Positions 24,163 to 36,400 of a stretch of 64,000 bases of DNA are shown here, in pieces. The position numbers were made by a program, and so were the translations under genes. Position 1 is the stretch's first letter. The number at the start of each line of letters is the position of its first letter. Source of the DNA: Trametopsis cervina (lineage: Eukaryota; Basidiomycota; Agaricomycetes; Polyporales; Irpicaceae). The notes below the pieces were generated by a model. That model was not told where the DNA came from, searched no databases, and was given only the letters and a program-made list of their open reading frames with translations. The stretch lies in contig MU278356.1 in the NCBI GenBank assembly GCA_022385755.1, positions 976,589-1,040,588 of the forward strand, written 5' to 3'.

Positions 24163-25795
24163 CTACAACTTTCGGAACTTCCCCTGCATCCACACTCTGT
24201 ACATCTTCAGCTGTCGTTTACGATTAACGATCAGCCGCCGATCCACCCCCAGTTGCTCGACTGCAAACATAGCCTGTCCAGTCGCATCGGACTTTTCTTT
24301 GAGCACTGGGTGTACGTCTGAAGCCACTTCGTGTGGTGATGTGTTTGGGAGGTCCGATGGACCAGCAACGTCGAACGAATTAGAGAGTAGGTCGGATTTC
24401 GCAGGAGAGGTAGCCGTGATCGAGACGGGGTCATTGACTTGTGATGTCTGCTGCTCGTCATCTTCCTCAATTGTTCCTTCTGTATTGGATGTCTTGAATG
24501 TTGACGGCACCGGTGCACCGGTAAAGAGCAATGCTAGCTCGTCTATCCAGTTCACAGTTAGAGATGTCCTCTTTTTTGCGCGCAATTATCAGATGCTGAC
24601 CGAGCTCGAAGAAGTACACCCTTGTCTTGTCACCTCGGATATAGAAATTGTCCTCGAGAAGCCGGCCTCCCTTGAATCGCAACTGAGTGAGATCATGGCG
24701 GCCATAGTCGCGGAAAAGGACAAGTCCCCCAGGTTTTAGTAGCTGAACGGAATAAATCAAACACACGCCTGAGATGCTAGAGATATGCTACCTTATGGAC
24801 ATTGGCGATTGCTTGAGACCATTCGTGGGGATGTAGTGCACTCAGCACAAATATCATTGTAATGATATCAACCGAGTTCGGCTCCATGTCAGGTGGTAGA
24901 CTGCTGGAGGACAGATCCCAGACAGCAGCTTTTATCGACCCTATTGGTGGTGAGAGGTATAGGGGGTTGGTCTAAGTCTATGTTATGAGATTGAGGTTAG
25001 AGCACTTGCAGGGGCTCACCTGAACGAGTTTGACTGCATGGTTAGAATAATCATATGCCCGGAGAGATAATTGAGGATTTTCATTTGCAGTTAAAAGCGG
25101 GAACACAGCGCTCCCGGTACCTGCGTGAATATGAGTTTAGCAGCGGCCAAAGATTCACCATTGTAGGGTGCTTCACCGCAGCCGATCTCAGCTATCGTCA
25201 TTGGGCCAGCCTGAGAGATAATTAAATAAGCAGCCCACTTCTAGATAGACAACAAACCTCCGGCTTTGCGGCATCCACTAGTTCTGGGAATTCCAGATGA
25301 AGCCTAAAGATTGATTTCTCAGTAACGCTTGATCGATAAGCTGCTAAAGTTACTTGCCACTTGCGATTTCGAAAGAAATTGTTTGCATTCGTCTTGTAGA
25401 AATTATCCCTTATCAGAGAATGCCGTCAGCAGTTAATATCCCGGCGCCTAATTTATTCAGGATGCAATACCAGTGCTTCGCCGGTTTCTCGTTGTATTTA
25501 GCTTTATCGTCTGAGGGTACAGGTGCTGACCGCTGTTTTGCCAGAGCAGCAGCTATTATTTCGCCTTGATCGTCTGGAGGAGGTACATGATCCCACGCAT
25601 TTTGACTCCATACGTCGACTTCATCTGTCAAAAATCTAGGGTATACTTGAAACTCAGCATTCAGCTTAGGTTCCAGAACTCAGCGGGCAGTACAGACCTT
25701 GCGCCAAACGGCGGCTTTTCTGAATTGATGTCGTGAACAGATGACGCTGTCCGTGATGCTGTCTTGACGTTATGCTCTACGTCGTTGGATTCCAT
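24163..25795 (-). CDS. TRM140: tRNA m3C32 methyltransferase (METTL2/Trm140 family)
   Basis: Multi-exon gene, ATG at 25795, stop at 24163, about 400 residues. It starts [14 protein letters not shown] and has the family signatures [34 protein letters not shown], the SAM-binding loop [65 protein letters not shown] and [19 protein letters not shown]. It ends [20 protein letters not shown]. The enzyme places 3-methylcytidine at position 32 of certain tRNAs in the cytoplasm. Between LLFTGAPVP and the C-terminal signature sits an extra disordered, acidic stretch of about 80 residues. One intron (25357-25304) has a GC donor; the intron inside the SAM loop uses GTGAAG, because this gives the canonical GCGTG. 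It shares a 409-bp divergent promoter with the heat-shock gene. Confidence 0.9.
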
Positions 25796-25922
25796 GGTGG
25801 TTCTATGAAACGCTGGACTATGGCCAGCAGTAGAATCAAATCGACGTTGCTCGAAAATAGCGTCACTGTCTACGCCACAAAGCTGCCTCGAAAAGGAAAA
25901 GCCATGATCACATGGTCAACGC

Positions 25923-26071
25923 GAAAGTTCCAGAGTGTTGTCACATGTTTGCCTTTGGACGCTTTCGGAACTCAACGCCGCGCGTCTAATCATTCCAGAC
26001 ATTTCGCGCCAGGTCTGGCGAACCCAAAATAAGAACAAGTAACGTCTTGGCCTTACGGAAGCTTCTCGAAA
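25923..26071. promoter_or_regulatory. Cluster of heat-shock elements
   Basis: Three HSF-type sites lie in the 409-bp divergent promoter. A perfect GAAgcTTCtcGAA is at 26058-26070. GAAagTTCcaGAG at 25923-25935 and TTCcaGACatTTC at 25993-26005 each have one imperfect triplet. They precede a TATA box and a small heat-shock protein gene, the expected arrangement for heat induction. Binding by Hsf1 is inferred. Confidence 0.75.
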
Positions 26072-26101
26072 GAAAGGCGTCGACTTTGCGTAGTACGAGA
26101 A

Positions 26102-26109
26102 TATATAAA
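26102..26109 (+). promoter_or_regulatory. TATA box of the small heat-shock gene
   Basis: TATATAAA 31 bp after the perfect heat-shock element and 95 bp before the ATG at 26205, a normal distance for a stress-induced fungal promoter. Confidence 0.7.
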
Positions 26110-26204
26110 CTCCTCTGACACGGCCTCGAGATGTTCAAGTCGAAACAAACAAACGCAACAACAAGCACTTCCTCAAAGCTCACTCAATACTCAGGCCTCT
26201 AGCA

Positions 26205-26786
26205 ATGTCTCTCTCACACTTCTTCTACGAGCCCTTCTACACCCTTTCTGACTTCGATCGTCTCTTTGATGAGGCGTTCAATGCTCGCACTGACAACTCG
26301 GGCAGCCAGGTGCAGAGGCGGGGCTCTTCCGATCAACGTGCTCTGAGACCAAGGTAAGCAGTGAGTCATTCTTTTATACTCTGCTAGTGGCTGACGAGGT
26401 TTTAGGATGGATGTTCATGAAGATGCTACAACCAACACGGTTACAGCCACGTTCGAGCTCCCGGGTCTCAAGAAGGAGGATGTAAACATCGACGTGCGCA
26501 ACAACGTCCTCAGCATCTCTGGTGAGACCAAGATCTCATCTGAACGCGACGAGCACGGATATGCTGTACGGGAACGCCGTTACGGAAAGTTCTCGCGTTC
26601 GATCCCTCTGCCTCAGGGAGTAAAGGTAGGCATACATTCTCCTACACCGATACCACGTCAGCAGTTAACTGACCAGACCGTTCACAGAGCGAGGAAATCA
26701 AGGCGGGTCTGGAGAACGGTGTGCTCACCGTCACATTCCCCAAGTCCTCTCCTGAACAGGCTCCCAAGAAGGTGACCATCTCGTAA
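26205..26786 (+). CDS. Small heat-shock protein (Hsp20/alpha-crystallin)
   Basis: Three exons (26205-26353, 26406-26625, 26688-26786) give 155 residues. The start MSLSHFFYEPFYTLSDFDRL is the usual aromatic N-terminal arm. The alpha-crystallin domain covers about residues 50-140: MDVHEDATTNTVTATFELPG, LKKEDVNIDVRNNVLSISGE, RRYGKFSRSIPLPQGV and the diagnostic AGLENGVLTVTFPK near the C-terminus. It ends APKKVTIS. These proteins form oligomers that hold unfolding proteins during heat stress in the cytosol. Upstream heat-shock elements and TATA box support heat induction. The second exon begins with a G followed by ATG; the longer first-exon start is used because it supplies the N-terminal arm and is in frame. 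Confidence 0.95.
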
Positions 26787-27242
26787 GCTGGTTGCAAATG
26801 CCATCCGTACTTGGATGTGTAGAGCAACCATCTAAGATGGACAAAGGATCAAAATTGCATACGTTGTACTAGTACTATTCTACTCTGCTTTGCCTGACAC
26901 GGATCGGAATTGGTGTTACGGACTGGAATGTAATCATAGGATATCTCGAATTTGTATTCAAAGTGCTTTGAATGCTCCACTTTCAGACCATGCAGCTGAC
27001 AGCCAACCATGAGCGTGATATAGTATTGCAGTGATGAGTGTGCTGTTCGTCGGGGTATGAATCCTTCCTGCTGACAGAAACCATCCATCAGTTAAACATG
27101 ACGATCCAGACGCGTGTGATACATTTCAATCCAAATATCCATTTTAATATGAAAACAGGGCACAAGCCGAATATTAGCTAGTCTACACCGAAAACCATTG
27201 AAAAAGTAATGTAGCACTTTACAAACAGATACAGAAGAACTA
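26787..27242. other. Convergent intergenic region
   Basis: About 450 bp between the stop codons of the heat-shock gene and the RhoGEF gene. AT-rich, consistent with two 3' untranslated regions. No exon or RNA gene is seen. Confidence 0.5.
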
Positions 27243-30200
27243 TCATGATCTCCAGGCCAATGTCGGATTCAACCGAGGGGAGTGGGGAGGTGAGTTGGAT
27301 TGAGCAAAGTAAGTAGACTGCGATGGTGACGACAAAGAGCCGGGAAGATATAAAGGAATAGTGGGTATTAGTTCGAAGACGTGTTGTGCGACGGGACGAG
27401 GGCCACGGGTGGGTCCAGTCTGCACTAATTCTGTGGAATTCATCACACCGTGAACTCGTGGCTCCTGTGTCATGCCTTCTGTCCAGCCCTCCGGACCGGG
27501 TGTCGGCGGCGGGTTCGCTGTTGTACCCCTACCATCCCAGATACAACGCATGTCGTTACCTGGGATGATCTGGCACAAGCGACCAGTCTCGATATCTCGT
27601 ATTTCGATGAAGCGAGTGTCGAACAGAAGGATGTAAGGGGGGTGACACGCGACGCGTTCTGCGGTACCTTCCCATTCGATTGTTGTTATTGACCGACTGG
27701 GGTCACCATGCCTGTCCACATAGAGGCCGAATTCTGCAACATGGGCTCAATGACTTGTATCAACAGTATACTCTGAGACAAATACTCACCATCATAGCAA
27801 AGCAAGAATTCGTTGTTGTTCGAGCGGAACATTCCCATAGGACGGCAAGATTCACAACGTTTCGCCAGCTTCTCCAATCGAGGATCGTCACGCTGCGGGA
27901 TAGTGACACTCTTGAAGCTGTAATTGATGTCAGATAATGCAAGGCGCGAGACAAAGAAGCGTACTCAGTAAGGTCCATAATCTCAAACCCTTTTGTACAA
28001 AGAATGACAATCCTCGCCTTGAGGAAGATGAGGTCGAAAGATTCAGAGGGAAGGAAGAAGTCCTAAGGATAAAGGGTGTAAGTGCTGCGCTAATACACCT
28101 ATAGCGACGAAAGCAATACTCACTCGATAGACTCTGAACCATTCTGAACGCTGTGAGCGTAAACCTAGACGAGATCCGAACGTCCTCGGGGCTTCGGCTC
28201 GCTCATTGATCTTGCCAATGACAGGTTCTAGCACACGGAACACACTGTCCAACTGAATTCCAATAATATATGTTAGCTATTGTGCGCTTTTCGCTAAATT
28301 ATACGTACCCCTTTCTTCTTCATGTATATGACAAGTGTTCTCCCGTTGAGGTTGCCAACACTGAAGAAGTGGACATCCTTGTTTCCGCTCAGTTTCTGGG
28401 GCGTTTGCGAGGCATGTGGACTTTGAGGCGAGGAAGGCACCAGTGCCTCTATATGATACGCGAACAAAGCCTGATGCAGGTTGGTTAGTGGAGAGTAGCA
28501 AAGGAGAGGTTGAGCTGCTTGCCCTATCAGCCAGTACCAAGAAGATACCAAAGTCCTCCAACATAGCGCACTGTGTGACCATCTTCAAGTGCAAGACACG
28601 GCGCATTGCTAAAATGTTATACTATCATTAACCGTGGATTCTCCGCTAGAGAGCATACTCACATCGTGAGTCATGACGGAAACCAATCCAGACTCCTTCC
28701 GCACATCCAATAGCAACAAGACCACGACCATCAGCAGTATCTACAAAGGGGGTGAGCAGAGTTCCACTAAGATGGTGTTTGAACGTACTGAATGGTACTG
28801 AGCAAGTGACTTTCCCAGTAAAGGTATGATCGTGGTTGTAGGTCTGTTGACCACCATTGGGAAGTATCGACGGAACAAGGAACGTGTCAGCGCTGAGTGT
28901 CTCAACCTCGAAGACCTTATTCGATTCTTGAACGACTTTGCGCAGGCCAATCGCTTCGTCCAGCTTCTGTTTCCACTCATTCCGCGCCGATGATGAATCA
29001 GCGAACAATGTCCACAGTCCTCCCAACCGTCCATTATGGTGAATGGTACATGGGTAGACTGCCCGCGAGTCAGTTGCAGTGTCCGGGCTAGTCGACACAG
29101 GGTTGGGCGAGTAGCTATCGTTTTTTTCGGCTCCGCCCCTTCCACGTCGCAGAAGGCCGGCATTTCGTTGTGTCGGCGGGTCCGTGAAGTTGGCCAGAGT
29201 AAGTAGATCGAGGGGGATGGGCTACAGCAACGCCTCAGCATGAATATAGATAAAATAAAAAGTAAACGCATCATACCCTTCTGTATACCTGATACTTAGT
29301 GATACCATCTTTTTCCTTGGTTTTCGTCATAACCACTACAGGTCGGTAAGTATCAGTCCATAATAGCGCCCTCGTTACTCACAATAATTGTCGAAGAGCA
29401 GAACAAACAGCTCTGTCCATCCCGTCCACTCGAAGCCTCCCTCCGGTTGCCGGTAGAGTTTACCAGTGTGAATCAAAGACCGATTCTCGTTCAATAAGTC
29501 CATGTCCTGTGACAACAATCAGTGATTGGTGAAGAAGGTGCAGCATCAGTCTGACGTACGATAGCCTCTCCGGGTTTGAAGACAAGCGCTGAGTTATACC
29601 GCCAAACTTCCACCTTCTGCTTCGCGGAGACAACACCAGGCTCGCTGTCCTTTCCAAGAGCTTTGATGAGTTCCAGAACTTGAGGAATAGTGTCTCTGTC
29701 TTCGTGTCCCTCGGGAGTTTCGTCCAGAATACCCTTGAGGAGCAGATCATAACGCAACAGACGAGGAATAGGCCTATTGATGAAGTTCTTCATGTCCAGC
29801 TTACGGGCATCTGGCAGACGCGTACATTGCTGAAAACAACAGTGTCAATCAGGCGCACAGCACGAACGAATATACTACACACCTCTACGAACGCCCTAAA
29901 AGCGGGGTTATTCGCCATCTCATCGTCTATACGATAAGCCGCGATAGGGTAGTTGGGGATATACTCCATGTACGATTCTCGGAAGTTGAGAACGGCGTCA
30001 TACACCGCAGCAGTAATACTGCGTATAGTCGGGTGCTCTTCCCGCTGGATAGCGTGGAAGGTGTTGAGCATCTTGCGGTGGTGCATGTGCAGTTCTGCAA
30101 AGTTGTGGAAGACGTCTTGGATGAACTGTGCGAGCCGCTCGCGAGGGATGATAGGAGGGTCCATCTCGCGCAAAGGCTGGACATACATCTATAACACGAT

Positions 30201-33200
30201 ATAAGGTCGCTTCATAACCACCACGAGAAAAGTACACACCACTTCAATGTTCTCGAGATCCTTCACATAGTCCATCTCTCCCTTGATGAGCTCGAAGATG
30301 ATCCTGCCATACACTTAAGCAAAGCAATTTACCACGAGTACAACCAGAGGCCACTTACGATTGACGCTTCGCCTCCTTTTTCGGCATGGCCATTCTCACT
30401 TCTTCAGCTACCAAGTTGTACCACTCAAGCTTCGAGCTCGGACCCTTGTTCATGGCCGTCTGGAAAGTCCAAAGCTGCGCGATTGTATGTAACGTCTTGA
30501 TCGCCTCGATGGCTTCCTTCAAGAATTCGATGTCCGGGTTCCCCTCAGTGGTCTCCTTGCAGATCGCCTCCAAAGTTGGGGGATACTTCTGTAGATGTTC
30601 TGAGGGTCGGCTGAGGAAGTGCTTCAGGTCAAGACGGTGGGCATCCGGGTGTCGTGAGCATTGCTAAAAGAACGTCAGATTGCATCTGCATATGTGTACA
30701 AGTACCAGCTGAACATACCTCGAGGAAGAGGCGGAACTCAGCGTTCTTCTCGAGCTCATCCTTCATCCTCTTCTCCGCCACAGGAAGATGCCCAACATAA
30801 TTCGGGTACGCCAAGCGGAACTCCGTTGCCGCGTCGAGGAAGATATCGCCAATACACTGGATGACCAGTCCCTGCTCTCTCTGTCGGACATACATCACCT
30901 CCAACAACCGCCTATTGCATTCACGCAAATCGAGAATGTTGCCGAACACTTCGTCAATGAAATCGTCGATTTCGCCGACCCGGATGATTGGAGGGTTAGC
31001 ACGGCGCAGAGGTTGTATGTATAGCTGGCAAAGACGCGTGAATTGGTAAATGAAGAGGGAATAACAATGGTACGTACAGATTCCACAGTATCCAGATCGC
31101 GCAGGTATTGCTTCTCTCTGCTGATGAGCTTGTATATCACGCTAGGTTATGTGAATATGATGGCTCCTGCGTGTCAGTACAATGCGTACGTACCTCTGCC
31201 TGTTGACCTCGCTCCGAGGTAGCGTCTCCAGCAGCTGTGGTTGCACAGTCGAGACCCAATCATCCTTCTCCTCTTTCGTTTCCGTCTCAGCTACCGCGAT
31301 CGTAGCCTCACTCGCCCCTCGCTGTAACAGTCAATTAAGCATAGGCGCCAATCAGCGTTCAGGATGTACTCACCCGTCGCGGACAGCTATAAGAGTAGCA
31401 CGGGTGTTCATCATCACATAGTGCGACATAGCACTTGGTCATCCAAGTCATCACTCCCGTCGGCAGCTCCTCCCTCTCCACACGAGCGTCGGACCCTCCC
31501 TCCTGGTCGTCCAAGAACATGTACACGTCCTCGACACCGTCCTGCAGAACCCTGCCGCCCCATTCCACCTCGTAGAAGAACAGCTGCGACTGCAAGCTCC
31601 GCGCAATCTGCAAGGCTGCCCGCCTATCGTTCGTGGATATGTTATGGGTTAACAACAGTTCACGTTGTATGAGCGATTGGACCGTGGACTATCACAGCAC
31701 CTCAGTACCGTATCGATCGAACAACGAAAACAACAACAAAACGCACCACGATATCCCTGCCCGTGAACGCCCGCTCATACGGTATACTCCCCTTCACATG
31801 CGTGCCCCTGGGCACCTTATCCCTAAGCCTAACCGCAATATGGCTAAGCAGCGCCGGGTTAAAGAACCGATCGTCCCCATCCTCACTAACATCATCGTCA
31901 TCATAATCATCGAATCCCTCATGAACATGCAGAGGCCCTTTGATGTCCTGCAGCTGTTGGAAGATGTCGCTGTTGTGCCATGATGGGCCCGATGAACTCG
32001 CGGCAGGACCGCCTTGTGAGGGCCCTGGCTGCGGACGCACGGGAGCGGCTTGCTGGGGAACTGGCTCTTCGGTTTTAGCAGGAGGCGGCGGGGCAAAGTC
32101 GCTGTCGTTGCGCGATGCGAATGAGCCGATAGAGTCGCCGCGGTCCAGCGTCGTCGCTGCAGTCGACGGAGCACGGAAGTGCAGCGTGTCGCTGTACGCA
32201 GAAGATCGTGTCGTAGTGGTCGTTCCAGTAGTCGTAACAGACGTGTTTCTCCCAACGCCAGGATGTGCGCCCGACCTAGCAGACGCATTCGACGGCGACC
32301 TGTCCCTGCGCATCTGCATGCCCGAAGCGAGCGACCCAGGATACAAAGACGGCGGAGTCTGCATAGGGGGCGGATCCGGCAATCTGTAGCCTGGCTGCAA
32401 GGAAGGCGGCTGGCGATATTCCGAGGGGGACGCGTACATGTCGTCAATGGAAGACGGCGAGCGGGGCGGTTCAGGAGTAGCGGTGGTGTACGGTACCATC
32501 CTTTCAGACCTCGCGCGATCGGACGACTGTCTGCTAACGTTCGCGATGCTTCCCGGCGACGTGCGTGGCGGGCTCCATTCGGCAGGTGCTGCGCTCAGAT
32601 CCGGAGTAGGAAACGAGATCGCGGGCATTTGGGCGTTGTAGTAGTTGTACGCGCCGTTCGAAGAGCTTGGGGGGTCGGGCGGGAGGATCTTCTGCTCGTG
32701 CGCCGAGTGCGCAGAGTTCGAGTACCCGTGGGTGTATCCGTTTGCGGTGTTCTGTGTGGGATACTCGCCGTGCGGACGTTGCGGTAATCGGCGGCTTCTG
32801 TGTGGGAGTGGAAATTGCGTTTAGGATGGTGGGCGGATGAAGCAGGATCGAGTACTCACGAGTCGCCACTGGAGTGTTTGGGACGCATGGCGGGTTCAGG
32901 GAACGAGAACGCAGGTTGTTCGGGGCTCACAATCGTCTGCGGAGGAGGCGGTGGCGGTGGTGGGAGCGTCGCGTTGCTACCCGGGATGGGTGGGAGCCGT
33001 CTGACGGGCCTAGCGGAAGTCGGTGAGGATGCACCGGGCGTTGGCAGACTTCGTGGTGGTGCAGGAGATGAGGGTAGACCAGAGGCAGGATGTGCTGTGG
33101 GCTCGGATGAGCGCATGCCCGTGTTACAGGTAGATCATGACTCAGTCCGTGTTATAAATGAGAAACGCACCGGGCAGGGTGGGACGGGCAGGGGCGGCGG

Positions 33201-33411
33201 GATGCATTGATCTCAAGGTACCGCCTCCGTCGTCAGCGTACGGTTTATAGTGTGGATCGTATTCGCGCTCTCCAGGCGACGGCAGCTTGGAGGATGGGTG
33301 CTCGGACGTGGGAGACTCCTCTGCGAACCCTATAAGGACTTGGTTGTAGAGAGCGGCCAATTCCTCGTCGCCTGGCGGAGAGATGGGGGCATGGAGCGCA
33401 GGGCGCGACAT
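27243..33411 (-). CDS. ROM2: Rho1 guanine-nucleotide exchange factor, ROM2-like, with tandem DH domains
   Basis: Large multi-exon gene, ATG at 33411, stop at 27243. The first exons are 33411-33171, 33094-32860 and 32797-31747. Domain order: a long Pro/Ser-rich disordered N-terminus; a DEP domain (RLRDKVPRGTHVKG, GRDIVSTVQSLIQREL, YEVEWGGRVLQDG); a first DH domain (VIYKLISREKQYLRDLDTVE, PPIIRVGEIDDFIDEVFGNI, RHPDAHRLDLKHFLSRP); a second DH domain (IIFELIKGEMDYVKDLENIE, PPIIPRERLAQFIQDVFHNF, RKLDMKNFINRPIPRLLRYD); a PH region (HTGKLYRQPEGGFEWTGWTE); and a CNH (citron homology) domain at 29100-27243 ending ARRLNPTLAWRS-like residues. ROM2-type proteins activate Rho1 in cell-wall integrity signalling at the plasma membrane. 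The usual fungal family has one DH. The second copy keeps the RYD core and is probably the active one. Confidence 0.9.
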
Positions 33412-36400
33412 GCCTGCTGTAACACGACTTTATGGCTGCGCTCGCACGCTTGGAAACGTCGAGTCGTGGAAGAAGGAAGATGTGCACAGGTGTCCGACCA
33501 CAAAGGCGCGCGCTTCCCGAGCCACAACAATATCGCCGTGTTTACCTCCTCGCAGTCGCCATCCGTTTTGAGCCAGGCGGTGACTACGCTCGCCACACTA
33601 CTCAAATCAACGTGCGTAGGCACCGACACACACTGTAAGTGGCTGTAGATGTTCCTTATCCTGTTCCACCGCTCATGCTTTCGGCCCCAGTATCCTTCAT
33701 CACCGCCCAAAGTCACACAACTTGGGTGAGCATCAGGACTCGTCACCATCAAGAACGCTAAAGAGCGATTGTAGCCTTGTTACAATGGCCTTCATCCACA
33801 GGCTTTTGTTCTGCTCTTCCCAGCACTCGCAATCCTGATCCTTTCTGTCGATCGCGAGAAAGAGTCAGGCTTGATTGGCACTATCTGCAACTATGTCTCA
33901 ACACCATCGGCTGGTTTATGTCTAGCTCTACACCACTCCGAAATATGACCCTCCAGGTTGAACCCTCCAGAAGACCTGTGCAACATCACAGTGGCAACCC
34001 CAAGCAACCAGAACCCACTGATAGAGAACAAGAGCCAATCCAGTCAGGACGACCCAGATCATGGACGCACGACTCGTGTTGGTCAGATTCGAAGCATGCG
34101 CCATAGCGATGAGCAGCGTACATACCTCGACATGCTGCAACAACTGGGGCTATGGGGTTACGGGATCGCCACAGGCGGACCGCCTGAAGGACTACTGAGG
34201 CACAAGCAACGGATGCATAGCATGCAACGTCGTACACGGAATACCTAGCCAATAAATGCACAGGAACTCTCCGCAAAGCCATTGTAAGCATCCTATTGAA
34301 TCGCGGATTCTGCCCCATGATGCTTATACAGCATGCCCAGACCACAATTCAGGCACCTCCAATAGCGCCAACACGAAGCCCTGTCGCGAGGACAAGCAGA
34401 AAACTCAATAGGATAGGGCTACCCGCGTTGATGCCCACCACCGCTGGTCCAGCGGTTATGTCCAGCCAAACCCGCACCCTGTTCCAACAGCTCTGAACGC
34501 TTGCGCGCCGGGTACCTGGAAATACGCTGCACCCTGAAGTAAAACCAAGCTAATACTGTATTCCATGACGTAAGTTCTGGTACGGTACCGGGGTTGATAG
34601 GGACATTTTCTTGGGTGCTGTACCTGGAGAAGCATGAGTTTGCGCGGGGACGGGATGGGCGCGATAGATCCAGTCGGTTTCTTCGCTGGTACTCCTATTT
34701 TCGGTGGTATTGTGTGCCCCAATGTTTCAACCCAGTACGATGTACCGTTCCAACGCGAGACACATTATTGAGACAGCTACACTATTCATATCTAAGGCAG
34801 TTTCGACACGAACGAATATACACAGCCGTCCCGCGGTTGAAAATAAAACTTTCCCCGCCGAGGTGCTCCTAAAGCTAGAGCTAATACCAATCGCGGTACC
34901 TTACGTCTGCTCTTCCGACAAGAACGCATGCACCCATGCATGATTACATCCCTGTGACTCATTCCACGGGACGAGGAATGAAAAGTCGGGCGTCTCACTC
35001 AATCAATGATGCGCCCCTTTGCCTCTTTTTGTATAAAGGTCGGCATTACGCTGATCGAGCTCTGCTTTGCGAATATTGGCACCGCTACACTGCCTGCTCG
35101 CGTATTGTATTTTATACTCTTTTGCCAGCCGCATCTACCTCAGCTCAGACTTTACTTTACTCTGTTCTCTTTCAGCTGGTTTCTATTCGTCTGCCATGTT
35201 GACTTCGGGTACGGAGGGCTGGGAGCGCTGCGAGACAGACATAGCTATGGCGATGGCTAGCAAGGATATATACAGTGAGCCGGAAATGATCTCGTTCGAA
35301 GTCTGTCTCTACTGAATGCCACGTAAGTCATTTTACTGGACCCGCAGCTCGTTCAATCATGACTAGTGCACATATAACCAGCTCGAGTCAGAGGTCCCTA
35401 GCGAAGTGCCAGTGAGTCAATCCTCCCCGCAATCCCTTCCACACCCTGCGACTAGGGCTTTCCTACTACATGTCGTCGTATCCGCTATCTCATACACGTC
35501 ACCGCTGTACCAACGGGTCGCAGCCACCAAAGTGGCCATTAGCACTACTACCCCACTTATCACCTTGCCAAGCTAATCGTTGCCCCTTGGAGTGTACTCA
35601 AGTTTGCGCTTCCGGATGCGATTGATCATGAAGCGAAAGGCTTTTGAAGAGATAGCGGCGTTCAGGTAGGTACATGGAGTAGATATACTGTATGCGCAAC
35701 ACTGGTCTTCATGGTGGAGGACGTGGACTGCTAGATGGGGCTTGGGTCTTCCTGCTGGATGCTAGCTATATCCTACAGCCGGTACGTCATGGTCATAATC
35801 TTCACTCACCTGCTGATATAGTAGGCTACGCCTGTGTGGGCGCACTGCCAGTTATCAATCTATCTCGCGCTTGCATAGGGAACGAAGCATACATCAATGA
35901 ACGCAGTCAACCCGGACGTCTCTCGAAGCGACCTCGAAGCGAATACCGTCCAAATTCACGTGCTGTGCAGGCTTATCGCTGTGTTTTGGTGGCGGGGTGG
36001 TGGCGGCGATGGGAAGTGTCGGCGCCGCGTCGTCTAGCCCGGGAACCCGCGTGGCACGATCAGTGCATTCGACCGACGCCAACAACCAACTGTGGCCCTG
36101 GCGACTTCCTGTTCGTGCCTGATCCGAACCTGCTCTGACGTGCAACAAACACGTCCGTCGGTATGTTATTGCAGAACAGAAAACCCGTGTGTTTAATTGT
36201 CTTGGGGGAGAACGAGGGCGTGTGTTGGTTGGACACACACTGTGGGTGCCGAGGTAAAAAAAATGTTCGGCTCAAGGTGTGTACTGGAGAGCTTTTCCGA
36301 CATGGTCCGCCTGGCGAGGGAGCGGAGGGGGATGGACGGATGCCGCCTCGGCGTTCGATGCGCCTGCACAACGATCAGCCCCAATTGACGGCGACGACGC

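Noticed and set aside
25090..25200. Later donor in the methyltransferase giving GCGEAPYNG
   Set aside because: The earlier GTGAAG donor gives the canonical SAM-binding [12 protein letters not shown], while the later one inserts five residues into the loop.
35692..36138. 148-codon plus-strand frame
   Set aside because: No motif, no ATG context or TATA box, and it overlaps an equally open frame on the other strand.
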